A stretch of 64,000 nucleotides of DNA, taken from NCBI RefSeq assembly GCF_022539505.1, contig NC_061508.1:343307484-343371483 (forward strand), written 5' to 3'. Below, piece after piece: positions 24,378 through 35,485 of the stretch. Made by a program: the position numbers and the translations under genes. Within the stretch, counting starts at the first letter, position 1; each line of letters begins with the position of its first letter. The DNA comes from Lolium rigidum. Lineage: Eukaryota > Streptophyta > Magnoliopsida > Poales > Poaceae. The notes under the pieces are model-generated. The model was not told the DNA's origin. It ran no database searches and was given only the letters and a program-made list of their open reading frames with translations.

Positions 24378-25510
24378 TTTTTTTTTTGAACGTGTGCTTA
24401 TATTGATTAAATAACATTGTTATGAATACAATCATGCTCGGAAAATTCCATCACACACGAAGGAACCGATCCAATCAGTACTTGCCCACCCAGCTCACTA
24501 CGACCAATTCTAGCCAGAACATGTGCAACTTCATTGCAGGATCTGTGAACTTTTGAGAAAGCAAAATCTGGGAACAACCGTAGAAGATTTTTGATCTCAT
24601 CCACATTATTAGCAATAGCAGACTTGCTCTTCTCCACCATCTTCACTTCAGACACCAGAGTAGCACAATCGTTTTCAACAAGAATTGGGCCACTGTAGTT
24701 AGGAATGACATACTGAAGAGCAAGAATACCAGCAGTAGCTTCAGCAATTTCAGCATTTTTACAATGGTTGATTTTTCCCCATGCAGAAAGGATAATACCT
24801 CCCTTGTTGTTTCGAAGAACTGCACCCCAGGAACCAGAGTTTGATTGTTCATTAAAACCTGCGTCAAAATTAAGTTTAGCCCATCCTTCAGGAGGTTTTG
24901 TCCACTGGTTTTGGGCCTTACTTTGCTTCTCACTCTTCGCATTCAACTGAACCAACATCGGTTGCTTTCCTTTTGGATCTGCAGTTACCTCAATCTCCCT
25001 ACTACCCAGCATAGTATGGAGGTAAGATTGAAGAAAAATAGCAGATTGTTCAATGCTACATTTACCGTCCCCAAAAATCATGTTATTTCTGAGATGCCAT
25101 GTTCTCCACCACATGAAAAGCAACTTTGACCTCATCTGATCACTGACGTGACTCAAGAGGATTAAAGCCCAATCAGGACCAGTATATCTGAAGAATGAAT
25201 CATCAGGAAGATTCCACTCTTCATAGAGCCTGTGTCTTAAAGCAATCGCCTTAGAGCAGTTAATCATAGCATGGTGATTAGTTTCGGGCTCCATTCCACA
25301 TATATGACATGTGGAAATACTATCCATGTGCCGCTGACACCTTAGATCTTGAACACCAAGAGAATCATTTACAAGCTTCCATCCAAATACTCTCACCTTC
25401 GGAGGAACATTCGCTTTCCAAATAAGATCCCACATAGCTCTCTCCCCCGCCGGTTTGGAGCTAGTACCAGGTACATCACCTTTTTCCTAAAGACCAAACT
25501 TAAGAACATT
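24378..25510 (-). mobile_element. 5'-truncated LINE (L1-like, with RNase H)
   Basis: A T10 run at 24378-24387 is the minus-strand poly(A) tail. The coding part is the end of ORF2. The right border near 25510 is inferred from loss of coding similarity. Target duplication not resolved. Confidence 0.8.
24407..25435 (-). pseudogene. LINE ORF2 C-terminus: zf-RVT plus RNase H-like domain
   Basis: 342 residues open from 25435, with the frame continuing upstream to a stop near 25484. Residues 1-75 match the reverse-transcriptase zinc-binding region (WKANVPPKVRVFGWKL, CHICGMEPETNHHAMINC). From about 185 there is an RVT_3-type RNase H domain: KLNFDAGF with the first Asp, AEIAEATAGILAL with Glu, ILVENDCATLV with Asp, and a late EVAHVLARIG box. 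The core reverse transcriptase and endonuclease are missing, so this is a dead-on-arrival copy even though the remaining frame is clean. Confidence 0.85.
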
Positions 25511-26085
25511 CTTTTATGCATGAGCTTGCTTATGTTAACACTCACACCTTGCATGTGCACTTGAGTTTGCTAAATGGTCCACATTACTCAATTGATTCAT
25601 TACTATGCAAGCTCTACTTATAGTTTTATATTAATGAAGTTAGTGTCATTGAAATAATATGTTATAATTAATTTCTATTATTGTTTTGATTATGGACCAT
25701 ATGACTTTGTGAAATAATGTTCATGACTTTATATGTATCTATTAACAACAAACTCCAAAGTTCATGTTAGTTTTATCACTTCTATGCTCGAGGAATAGCA
25801 CAAGTTAAGCTTGAGGATGTTGATGCATGTAAAATGTACATATAAACTTTGTGTGTGACATATTCCAACTTATTTGTTGTTATTAATTGTCATAAACTTG
25901 TTTTGCATTGACTTTTGGAAAATTTCCAATGATCCTTTTTATTTGGTTTGTAACTCCGTAGGATAGGAAACACATGCTTGGCATATTTTTAAGTTGTAGG
26001 TCCGATGTGAAGTCAAAGTGTACCAGGATTTTTTTGGAGAATTTTTATCAAATGAGAAGATCCTGGGCTTTTGGAGCAGCACATC
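25511..26085 (+). mobile_element. LTR retrotransposon fragment: 3' internal end plus start of 3' LTR
   Basis: A purine-rich tract ttaagcttgaggatgt (25805-25820) is followed by TGATGCATGTAAAATG at 25821, the same LTR start as element A (7134). So the 3' end of a related element lies here, with its LTR cut off after about 265 bp. No ORF. Confidence 0.65.
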
Positions 26086-26264
26086 AAAGCAGTCAATTTC
26101 GCTGTGCCTAACATGCGGAATCAAGTAAGAAAAGGAGAACGCTCGGGGCAACCGTGCAACGTTCAACTTGCAGCATATTTAGCCAAATTTATGTCCAGTC
26201 ACTTACTTCGCCCAGTTGGAGGAGGGCCCGACGCTTTTCATCCAGCCCGGACACAAACGGTGGC
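26086..26264. other. Short unassigned sequence
   Basis: Nothing recognised between the LTR fragment and the Harbinger element. Confidence 0.3.
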
Positions 26265-26267
26265 TCA

Positions 26268-28501
26268 GGGCATCTCCAACCGAGCGACCCATCCCGCGCC
26301 CGCGCGTCCGGATGGGTCGAAACGGACAAAACCGTGGCCCAGCGCGCGGACCCATCCCTAAAACGGATGGCCGCGGCGTCCGGGACGACCCAAACCCGGC
26401 CCAAATCTTGGACGGGTTTGCGTGGCCGCGGACGCGAAAGGCTGGTCGCTCGCGTCCGCCCCTTGTCCACCCCTGGCCCGCCTGTCTGCGTCCCAAAACA
26501 CAAGCCCCTCGCACACATCTCCCCACCTCTCCGCCGCCACCCACGGACCGGCGATTTGGGAGCGCATCGACGCCGGCCATCGTCGTCGAGACGCCGGCAA
26601 GCGGGGCGGAAGCATAGGTCGAGGTCCCACGCTGCTTTCGCCGCGTCGTAGCAGAGTCGGAGGACGCCGCCGCCGGCGCTGTTGTCCTCTCACCGTCGCG
26701 ACACCTCCCGCCGTTCGCAGCTGCACCGTTTCCGCCGGAGGTGAGCTCTCCGCAACGTGTTTCCGGACCGCACGTCGGCTGAGACGGCCATGCCCGCGGG
26801 TCCCTACGAAGCATTTGGATCGCCTCCGCTGCGAGGTGTTCGTTCAAATGCTCGAACTAAAATGTGTCCCTTTTCAGATCATGGTGGACAGCGACGACGA
26901 ATACTACTTCAAGAACTTCATCGACACGTCGTCAGAAGAGGAGTCCGACGATGATTTTTTCACGGATGCTACGATGCTCATCCACGAGCATATTGTCTCG
27001 CAGATCCCCGTGTACCGGGGGTCCTTGCCGGGGCGCGCGGCCGCCTTGGACCGCAAAAGAGAACGCGGCCACGACCAGCTGTACAACGACTACTTCCAAC
27101 CCACTCCATTGTTCGTGCCGTCCTTGTTTCGCCGTCGTTTTCGGATGACCAGGCCGCTCGTTCCGCCGGATAATGGATGGCGTCAAGATCTACGACGACT
27201 ACTTCGTGCGAAAGTGGATGCAATTGGCAAGGTAGGCCTCTCTTCGTACCGCGAAATGCACGGCAGCGATTAGGATGCTCGCATATGGCGTTGCCGGTGA
27301 TTTCGTAGATGAGTACACGCGCATGAGTGAGTCAACCGGCTTGGAATCAATGTACGAGTTCTGCAGAGCGATGATCGGTTCGTTCGGAGAACGAGTACCT
27401 CCGGCAACCTAATGCGGAGGACACAGCTCGTCCGTTGTCGATCAACGCTTCCAGGGGTTTTCCTGGGATGCTTGGCAGCATAGACTGCATGCACCGGGAG
27501 TGGAAGAACTGCCCCTTTGGTTGGCGAGGGCATACAGCCGGCCATTCCGAGGGGTGCACGGTCATTCTTGAAGCTGTTGCTTCCCATGACACATGGATTT
27601 GGCACTCATTCTTCGGAATGGCTGGCTCGCACAATGACATCAATGTGCTGCAGCGCTCTCCGGTGTTTGATAGGCTAGCGTACGGTAAGTCCCCTGATGT
27701 GGATTTTGAGATCAATGGCCACCACCACACCAAGGGGTACTACCTTGCCGATGGTATCTATCCACCTTGGGCTACACTCGTGAAGACAATCCGAAACCCC
27801 AACTCGGAGCAGGGAGGCAAGGTTTGCCAAAGAGCGAGAGGCAGCCCGGAAAGATGTCGAGCGGGCGTTTGGCATCCTCCAAGCTCGTTGGGCTATCGTC
27901 AGACACCCTGCCAGAGCCTGGGATGTGCAAACTCTGTTGGAGGTGATGACCGCTTGTGTAATCATGCATAACATGATTGTTGAGGTAGAGCGGGATGATT
28001 CACTGTTTGATAATGACTGGAAAGGCCAAGGAGAGTTGGTTACTCCTCAAGGTGCTTCGGCATCATTCCAGGACATTCTTCATGCGCACCATGAAATTCG
28101 AGATCTAGCTGTACACAACCAGCTTCAGGCTGATTTGCTCGAACACATGTGGCAGCATGTAGGCAACAATGCTGCAAACAACAATGATGAAGGAAATCCT
28201 TAAGCCTAGAGCATTTGTATCGTTTTTTCATTTTATTTGAATAATACTTTATCCTTGATTACATGGACTATGTAATGTGTAATACATTTTGAGTATTTAA
28301 ACTATTATATATATTTTATATAATATTTTTTCGCGTTTTTCTAGTGAATTTACAAGAAAAACATACCATGGGGCGCCGCGACCCAAATCTGGCGCGTTGG
28401 GCGCAGCGCGCGACCCAAACGGATACGCGGACCGCGCGTCCACTCGCAAGACGCAAACGGCTCAAAACGGACGGTCCAGTGTCGCCCGGTTGGAGATGCC
28501 C
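26268..28501 (+). mobile_element. PIF/Harbinger DNA transposon with decayed transposase
   Basis: Terminal inverted repeats GGGCATCTCCAACCGAGCG and, from the right, GGGCATCTCCAACCGGGCG. Three-base target duplication TCA (26265-26267, 28502-28504), a variant of the usual TTA. Length 2234 bp. It encodes a frameshifted Harbinger transposase and no recognisable Myb-like second ORF. Its right end lies at the start of the NF-YC copy 1 transcription unit. Confidence 0.9.
26881..28203 (+). pseudogene. Harbinger (Plant_tran-type) transposase, frameshifted
   Basis: N-terminus from the ATG at 26881 (acidic, then LIHEHIVSQIPVYRGSLPGR and YFQPTPLFVPSLFRRRFRM). The frame is lost near 27165. The catalytic part is at 27435-27790 ([20 protein letters not shown] with the first Asp, [29 protein letters not shown] with the second, [19 protein letters not shown]). 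A second shift near 27800 leads into the frame ending [22 protein letters not shown] and NNNDEGNP at 28203. The DDE-type nuclease therefore cannot be made intact, although the active-site motifs are still readable. DDE transposases act in the nucleus to cut and paste the element. Confidence 0.85.
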
Positions 28502-28504
28502 TCA

Positions 28505-28832
28505 CAACGCATTTTCAGCGTCGTTTGCGTCGGCCCTGCCTAACCCAGCTCCGCTTGTCCTTTTGGGTAGACTCACATAGGCTAGTCCCTCTCTCCCTTC
28601 TCGATTTCTCACGCGACAGGGCAGCCACGCCGCCGGCCACCCCAGCCCCCATCTCCCGCACACCGATGCCCCCGCCGCTCGCTGGTGAAGCTCCGTCGCG
28701 GTCTCCCTCGACCCCCCGCGAGCTGAAGCCGCATCGACTTCCACTGTATGTTGCCTCAAAGAGCTGAAGTGGCATCTGCACCGTCATCGAATCACCGTCC
28801 GCATGGAGATAGTGTCCATCCCCGAGCTCCAG
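28505..28832 (+). other. Predicted 5'UTR exon of NF-YC copy 1
   Basis: CT- and GC-rich leader-like sequence ending ctccag/gtaggc, a good donor at 28833. Plant NF-YC genes often have an intron-free CDS and a long intron in the 5'UTR. Two upstream ATGs are visible: 28666 (33-codon uORF to 28767) and 28803, which after splicing would run past the main ATG in another frame and stop at 32910. No TATA box seen. The transcription start is unknown, and the Harbinger end at 28501 may have replaced the promoter. Confidence 0.45.
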
Positions 28833-31800
28833 GTAGGCAACCCGACCCGTCTGCCTCTCGCCTTCTCCCTTTCTCCAGGTAGACTTCTTACTGTGTTTGA
28901 CTAAACCGAATGGTGGTTAGATATGTTGTACACAGCGTGCTTGTGGTATTGCCCGCATAGTTGATCTAGTTTTCAGTGAACTTAAGCATTCAGACAATCA
29001 ACCGTTGTGGTAAGAAACTAGTGCTAGCGTTAACTTCGTGGAGTAATTTACGGGTTTATTTCTGTTCGTTTATTGTTGGGGTGCAGTGGATGGAGCGAAG
29101 GACGACAGGGAGGACTTAGTAGATTGAGACGGTTTCAGCTTCGGCAACTGGGCTCCCTGGACGTGGACGCCGAGGCTGGCGACGAGAAGGCCATGACTGA
29201 AGACCCAGCAATGTAATGGGCGCAGGGCCGACGGCAATGCCGCCGACGAGCGTGATGACGCGGCTCATCCTGATCATGGTGTGGCACAAGCTCATCCGCA
29301 ACCCAAACACCTACTCCAGCCCCATTGGCCTCATCTCGTATGCTTCAGGTCCGTACGCTGCTGCTAATTAAGCAAATTAGTAACACGACCACAAGAACAC
29401 ACAATGATCATCAATCTAACTAACTTGGTCATTGATTTGTCTCGGTGCCGCAGGTGGAACATCAGATGTTGGCAATTGTCGTGAAGTCCATCTCCATCTT
29501 GTCATCTTTTCTTATTTCTCTCGCTCTGCAATCAAATTCTAGACTTTGTAGAGTTATTAATTTTGGTTACAGATGGTCAATTTTCTCACCCATCCTCACC
29601 AGCATAACCCTTAATACAAAATCCCCACCCACCTCTATCTTTAGAGAAAAATCCATCAATGTTCAATTTTAGGAATTCAGCTCGCGGCGTACACCATGCT
29701 CACCAGCACTACTCAGCAATTATAGTCTGAACTTTGCAGAGTTATTTTTCATTTCAGAGCGACAGCTTTTCAGTTGTTGGTGTGGCGTCCTGGAAGATGA
29801 TGCTAGCAAAGTCGGTAATATGTTTGAAGAGTTTGGTATTGTATAGCATGTCGGTGTGCATGTGCAGCGCGGTTGATGTACTAGCTGAGCAATATAATTA
29901 GTAAACTAGTGCCTGAATGCTACTTTTTGACCTTTTTCGGGTTCATATATGTTAGTCTAAGGAATGTGCTAAATCGAATTCTTGATAGGAGTTTATGCAA
30001 ATGAAGATTTCTGGGTGCATAAGAAAACCATGGGTGGCTATTCAGTTTGATTCTTCCTTATTTCTTTTGCAGTTTTTTTGTATAAGTTGGTCATTTTTTC
30101 TCCAACTTTTGCTCATTTTTCGTTCAAAATTTCAAATCTTGGATTCCGGGGCTTCCCGATGTTGGGTTCCCCAGAATTGCATAGGCTGGCGGCGCACGGC
30201 TCAGTTCGTCGGGTGGTCGCTTCGGGGCTTGTCAAGCTCGATTGAGTGGTATCGGTGGTGCGCCTCAGCTCCAAGATGATCCTCCGGCTGTCGGATCGCA
30301 ATAGTGTTTCTTTCTCCAGGGGCAATTGCTCATGTGTTCAGGATAGAGTTACTCATGTCTTTACGGTAGAATTTGATATGTCGTGACATTCTATTCATAT
30401 GTTTTTTACATTATGAACCCTTTCAATGGATTATCATACCAATTTGGATGATTGGACTTTACAATTATTTTGTCGAATTAATATCCATAAGGTGAACGTA
30501 AATGGGATCATTTAGCATAGGGGGTTGTGTGTGGGTCTTTTACATCTAAATGAGCAATGCATGTGGACAGAACAAAGATATACAGGTTATAGTTTCCCTG
30601 TATAACAATTATACGTGTTTTCTATGAAAATAGACATCTTCTATCGCCTGGCTCATAGGTGGTTTCACTCAAACGAACATGTTTTTTTTATTGTACGCAA
30701 TTAGGATTAAATCTGAGTTACTAGGTTGTACTGTATCATCTAGTAAAAAAATGTAAGTTATCAGCATATGTTTCTGTCTAGTTTCCAAATATGCTGGCCC
30801 AAAACATACCACCAACAACTTGACCATATTGTACAAAGTAGTGAGAATGACCACCTTGTTTGCATGACAAAGGCATTGATGTATTGCCCCACATAGTTGC
30901 CTCAAGAATGAAGGCCTGCTAGCCAGGCCAAACCCATCACAAAGGCATTGATTTGGCCAATTGTGTTCTACTGTACTTGTGCCTGGTCCAGGTCCAGTAC
31001 TTCAACCTCAAGCTTTTAGTCTAATACAACAAACCTAGTTGTTTGAGTGCCTTCTTTATCATGGAAATACGTGAGTCCCTAGCAAACCACCAATTGGCGT
31101 AATTAGTCGAAATTAATAAGGTTGTGTAATTTTTTTAATTATGGAGTAATGCCAAATCCATGCTTGGGGAATGTACAAAACTATAATTTCCGGAAACTTC
31201 TAGAAATGTCAAAAATAGAAAGACAGCCTATATCTTTAATTGCTTTCCAAATAAGTATGTAGCAATCATACTTATCCTACAGCTGTGCCTCTTGCGGCTC
31301 ATGCCATCAGGTTATATATCTCCGTTTTCTTTGCCCAGGTTTGTGCAAATCGAAGCGAGAATTGTTAGGTGCGTAAGAAATCTATATTGTGCGGGTATGT
31401 ACAATCTTCTTCGCCTTTTTTTCCCACATGTCAATCTAGTTATGCAGTATTTTTCGATTTGCATAAGTTTAGTCATTTGTTCTTGTCCAATCTATTTTAG
31501 ATCTTTGTGATCCCACAATTGGTACTTGCCAGAATTCTAAATCTAAATATCAATATGGTGTTAGCTGTCGTTGACTTTGTAATCAGGATGTAGTAAATTT
31601 AGCAAACATTCATGGTATGGAAATCGATGCACCAAAGCATGCTTTTCACGATCTGATAGGTAGGATCCTTCTCAGGTTAGCATATGTTTTGGTTGGTTTA
31701 AGATCATCATGACCCAAGATCTGGATCGCTATCAAATTCGATCTTACTCTTAGCGCGGAGCTATAGATCCAAACGGTCCCAAAGGGATCTAGTAAATTGA

Positions 31801-32772
31801 CTGGGAAGTTGGAATTTAGGCAACCTCTTGTGAAAGGTGCAAATCTCTGAAGGGGATATGAGTGCGATGGTGCTATCGAAATATGCATCATGATATTTAC
31901 GCACAAAATATTTTTAAATATTATGAAATATAATTTGACTGGTTATCTGCGATTCATAGTTTATATCCCTTTCTGCTCTATATATTCACATATGCTGCTG
32001 GTGTTTCTATCTCATTTCATAAATAAACATGTTCATCATATTTTTTATATGTATATGATGTGGATATGGTTTTTCTACTATCGGACCGAATTTGACCCGC
32101 TCCCACCCTTGTCACAATCTTCTGTTCTTTTTCTTTTTTTGAAACCATCTGGTGGGAAATATTCAACTGAGCTATCCACTCTCTAGTTATATGTGCTTTA
32201 TGGAGGACCAGCGGGGCTTTGTGTAGTTAGAAACCGCAATTGTCCCTATTGTCTGCCAGTACAATCTAAGCTGTTTATATGTTAAATCTTATATATAGTT
32301 CAGTGCCTTTCAAATAATTAGGACAATTCTTGCTGAGTGGAATTTAATTTCATTGTGCAGAGTTCATTCTGTTTGGGGAACTAAGTTTTTTTGGTGGCTT
32401 GGAAACTGCTGTGAAATGTAGCCAGATTGATTCTGTTGATTTCTGTCAACCATTTAGTCTGTTCTTTTTTCTGGTGCATATTAGATCGTACATGTGTATT
32501 TTCAGAATTTCAACTATTTAATTTTTACTTTGAACTTCTCTAATTTTCTGAAGTAGCAGATAATTATGTTTCATATAGTTTTTGGAAGATCGTAAAAGGA
32601 AATATACTCAGTGTTTGAAACTGGTCTTAAAAATGAGTCATGCATGATCAAACTCATTTAAATACATTGCACAAAAGCTTATTTTGTAACCAAGGAGGCT
32701 TGCACTATCTTGACTGTCTTTGAGATTGTCTTTACGATTGAGCTAAATAATACTTTTCATTGTTTTTCACAG
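28833..32772 (+). other. Predicted long 5'UTR intron of NF-YC copy 1
   Basis: GT at 28833 and tttttcacag at 32763-32772. About 3.9 kb. It contains a PIN1-like gene fragment (29086-29515). The part from about 31098 onward is duplicated at 53143-55212. 29516-31097 shows no gene. Confidence 0.5.
29086..29515 (+). pseudogene. PIN1-type auxin efflux carrier gene fragment
   Basis: The frame at about 29128-29215 resembles the end of the central loop of grass PIN1 (LDVDAEAGDEKA). After a frameshift, 29231-29335 reads [16 protein letters not shown] and [11 protein letters not shown], the highly conserved start of the C-terminal membrane half. A donor-like cag/gt and an acceptor-like gccgcag/gtgg (29452) bracket a 100-bp intron, after which WNI and, one base out of frame, KSISILS continue the PIN sequence to about 29497. 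A kept intron shows a DNA-level copy, not a retrocopy. Stops and frameshifts rule out function. PIN proteins export auxin at the plasma membrane. Confidence 0.75.
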
Positions 32773-32819
32773 TGCCGAGAAGACCATAGATTTCCGACAA
32801 GCCAGGTCAAGCAGTGGAC

Positions 32820-33566
32820 ATGGAACAACAGCCTCAGCCTGCAATGGGTGATCTTGATGGTGGATCACTGGTGTATCCTGCTTCAGCCTATGGTCATGCA
32901 GCAACAGTAGTTATTGGTGTCACTCCAGCCGGTTCACAGCCAACAGCACAACAACTCCCTTCTAATCCAGCTCAGGTCAGTGCTCAGAACCAGCTTCTCT
33001 ACGAGCAATCGCAACAATTTCAACAGAAGCAACAGAGGCAGCTCCAGCAGTTCTGGGCGGAACGTTTGTCGGAGATCGAGCAGCCCACTGACTTCAAGAA
33101 CCACGTGCTGCCACTCGCCAGGATAAAGAAGATCATGAAGGCCGACGAGGATGTCTGCATGATCTCAGCCGATGCTCTGGTGATCTTCGCAAAAGCCTGC
33201 GAGATGTTTGTCCTGGAGCTGACGCTGCGTTCATGGATGCACACCGAGGAGAACAAGCGCCGGACCTTGCAGAAGAATGACATTGCGACTGCCATCACCA
33301 GGACTGATATCTACGACTTCCTAGTGGACATATTTCCCAGGGATGAGATGAAGGTGGAGGGAGTGGGGCTTCCAAGGGCTGGACAGCAGGCTCCGGCCGA
33401 TGCTTGCCAGTATTACTACGCGCAGCAGGCTCAGCAGCAGGTGCCTGGTGCACCAATGGTGTATGGTGGGCAGCAAGGCCAGCCGGTGACTTATGCGTAT
33501 CAGGATCCTCAGGAACAGCAGCAGGGGCCTCCCGCGGCACACCAATCTTTTGATGAAAGTGGCTGA
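32820..33566 (+). CDS. NF-YC: NF-YC (HAP5) subunit of the CCAAT-binding factor, copy 1
   Basis: 248 residues from the ATG at 32820 (an upstream in-frame GTG at 32814 is not a likely start). Gln/Pro-rich N-terminus, then a histone-fold core at about residues 90-180: NHVLPLARIKKIMKADEDV, FAKACEMFVLELTLRSWM, TEENKRRTLQKNDIATAITR, DIYDFLVDIFPRDE. Gln-rich C-terminus with YGGQQGQPVTYAYQDPQEQQ, like the rice HAP5C type. The protein pairs with NF-YB, enters the nucleus and binds CCAAT with NF-YA. The family's Arg in ADEDVRMI is Cys here and also in copy 2, so the change predates the duplication. CDS is a single exon. Intact and probably functional. Confidence 0.93.
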   Translation: MEQQPQPAMGDLDGGSLVYPASAYGHAATVVIGVTPAGSQPTAQQLPSNPAQVSAQNQLLYEQSQQFQQKQQRQLQQFWAERLSEIEQPTDFKNHVLPLARIKKIMKADEDVCMISADALVIFAKACEMFVLELTLRSWMHTEENKRRTLQKNDIATAITRTDIYDFLVDIFPRDEMKVEGVGLPRAGQQAPADACQYYYAQQAQQQVPGAPMVYGGQQGQPVTYAYQDPQEQQQGPPAAHQSFDESG

Positions 33567-33985
33567 GGTGGTGAGACGTGTGCTGCCCTGAAGGCTGAAG
33601 CTGCCTCCAGATTCAGAAACCTCAATTTGGTCTAGACACTTTTTGTTTTTTTAAGTTTCGCGTTAGCTTTATATGATTGTTAGAATTGGTTGAACCTAGT
33701 TGTTCTGATTATGGGAGATTGAGGAGTTCCTCCATGGATGATTTGTTTCTATCATGGTGTCGTACTATCGTTATGGAAGGTTTATGTTTTTGAGATAATT
33801 TGGTTAAATTTTTACCATACCGTTCCATTCCAAATCAAAACGTTGGCATCTGGTGATGGCATTTTGACATGCCAACTCGTTGAGTGGCATGCTGCCTCTA
33901 TTCCTATGATCTGTTTGCTTGTGGTTGGTGTTGTTGTATGACATTAGGTGCTGTGATGCCCCGAAGTCTGAAGCTGTCACTAGGT
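33567..33985 (+). other. 3'UTR and repeated 3' module of NF-YC copy 1
   Basis: Contains ccctgaaggctgaagctgcctccagattcag (33585), a box gaggagttcctccatggatg (33721), and a second start of the same module (gatgccccgaagtctgaagctgtcac, 33954), which is then interrupted by the Harbinger-like insertion and continues at about 35490. Confidence 0.6.
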
Positions 33986-35485
33986 TGGCATCTCCAACAA
34001 CCCGAGGTAAACACATATAAATTGACCGATTGTATCTGTGTGGCCAAAAAATAGATCTGCACCCTAGCCTAGCGGTGCAACGTAAAGTGACCGATTGTCC
34101 ATGATAACATAATCGCGGTCCAAATTTGTGCTGAGAATGCGTCGGCATGGATAGTGCACGGACGCAGCGGGGGGAGCGAGGCCGCAACGCTTTGGCCTCT
34201 TCGCTTCCGGGCCTGCGCGTGCCACAGCCTTCTACGGCCACCATCAATGGCATGATTCGTCTTTAGCGGCCGCGCCAGGTCTTCTGCGCCGCCACCAATG
34301 GAACGGGGCTTCGAGTTCCACGCTTGTCCTTAAAAGGGCATGGGCGATATCATGCGCCTATTTTCGCCCACAGTTGCTCCCACCACACCGACAACCACAA
34401 TGCTCCACCGCCTCGCCATGGGGAGGAAGAAGAACGACCACGAGGCATCCTCGTCACAGGTGAAGGAGGAGAAACCTTGGATCAGGGTCCCCCTCCTTGT
34501 CAGTGTCGCCCCGCTGCTCTAAGACAACTAGCGGGCCTGCGATTGCTGGAACAACGTGCACCCCAAGTGGCCCCTTAGCACCGCGCGCGTGCCCAACCCA
34601 TCCCAGGATCTGGCATGGAGTGGCTCGAACAGATGCGACCGTTCTATCGCCGGACCTCCACGGAGACCCCGCGTACACCATCGATTCCCCCATGTGGGAT
34701 GTCTACCACTGACACGAAACAGACAAGAGGCGGCTAACAAGGTTTCTCGGCGATCGGGCTACAATTTGGCCCGCCTCCATGACCTTGTTGACCGCTGCCG
34801 CGTACGCTGCCACCTGCGCCGCCTCCCCGCCCTAGTAAATGTTGGGCGAAGACATCCCGGGCAGGGTGATGCGGAAACAACCCTGACAACTTCATCACCA
34901 GCGTGTTCCATGAGATTCATATGGCACTGGAGGAGGGCAGGAAAATCGAGCACCGGAAGAACTGACCGAGAAGGAGGGAGCGATGCTAGGCATCCTCATA
35001 TCGAAGATGCCGCCAATGCCCTGGGCCTGTCGGAGGAAGACACCTTCAACCTAGCGTTGTAGGCCTCGGTGTCGCCTCCTTTGTCGCATGCGCCCTTGTG
35101 GGACCCGTGGGTAGCAATGGCCGCTCCACCTCCACACCACCGGCCACACCGGTATTTTCTCCGTCGGTTCCAGACTAGCTAGGGTGATCCCGGACCTCGT
35201 CGATCTGACATAGGTGCCTAGTGGCGACGAGGCGTAGCCTAGGGTTATGGTTTTAGCTGGCCATGGCATTTTTATATGTTCATGTTTTTATTTTTCGCAC
35301 TATGTAAATTGTTTTACGGATAATTTTTTCTAGGAAAACAAATGCGTCGGACCGCTGGGAGCCCTAGGTGCAAACGGTCATCCGGTTCTTTTCAGCCGAT
35401 TTCACATCCGCGGACCGATGCAAACGGATGCAGACAATTACTTTTAGTGACCAAAATGCATCGGGCCGCTAGAGATGCTCTCGGA
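33986..35485. mobile_element. Harbinger-like element, decayed, in the NF-YC copy 1 3' flank
   Basis: Left end ggcatctccaacaacccgag and right end gggccgctagagatgctc are inverted versions of a Harbinger-type TIR, imperfectly matched. Copy 2 keeps the uninterrupted sequence (gggttcagaatacacatttt, 56520-56540), so this is an insertion of about 1.5 kb. Inside, 34340-35060 has broken frames (for example MGRKKNDHEASSSQVKEEKP, and DPAYTIDSPMWDVYH in another frame) that look like a pseudogene of a GC-rich ORF of unknown function. No transposase motif is readable. Confidence 0.6.

Noticed and set aside
26422..27273. 283-codon ORF as one protein
   Set aside because: The first half is GC-rich leader of the Harbinger element. 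Only the part from 26881 matches transposase, and it then runs out of frame.
32710..32910. 66-codon ORF before NF-YC as a separate gene
   Set aside because: It spans the intron acceptor and overlaps the NF-YC start in another frame; at most the end of a uORF.
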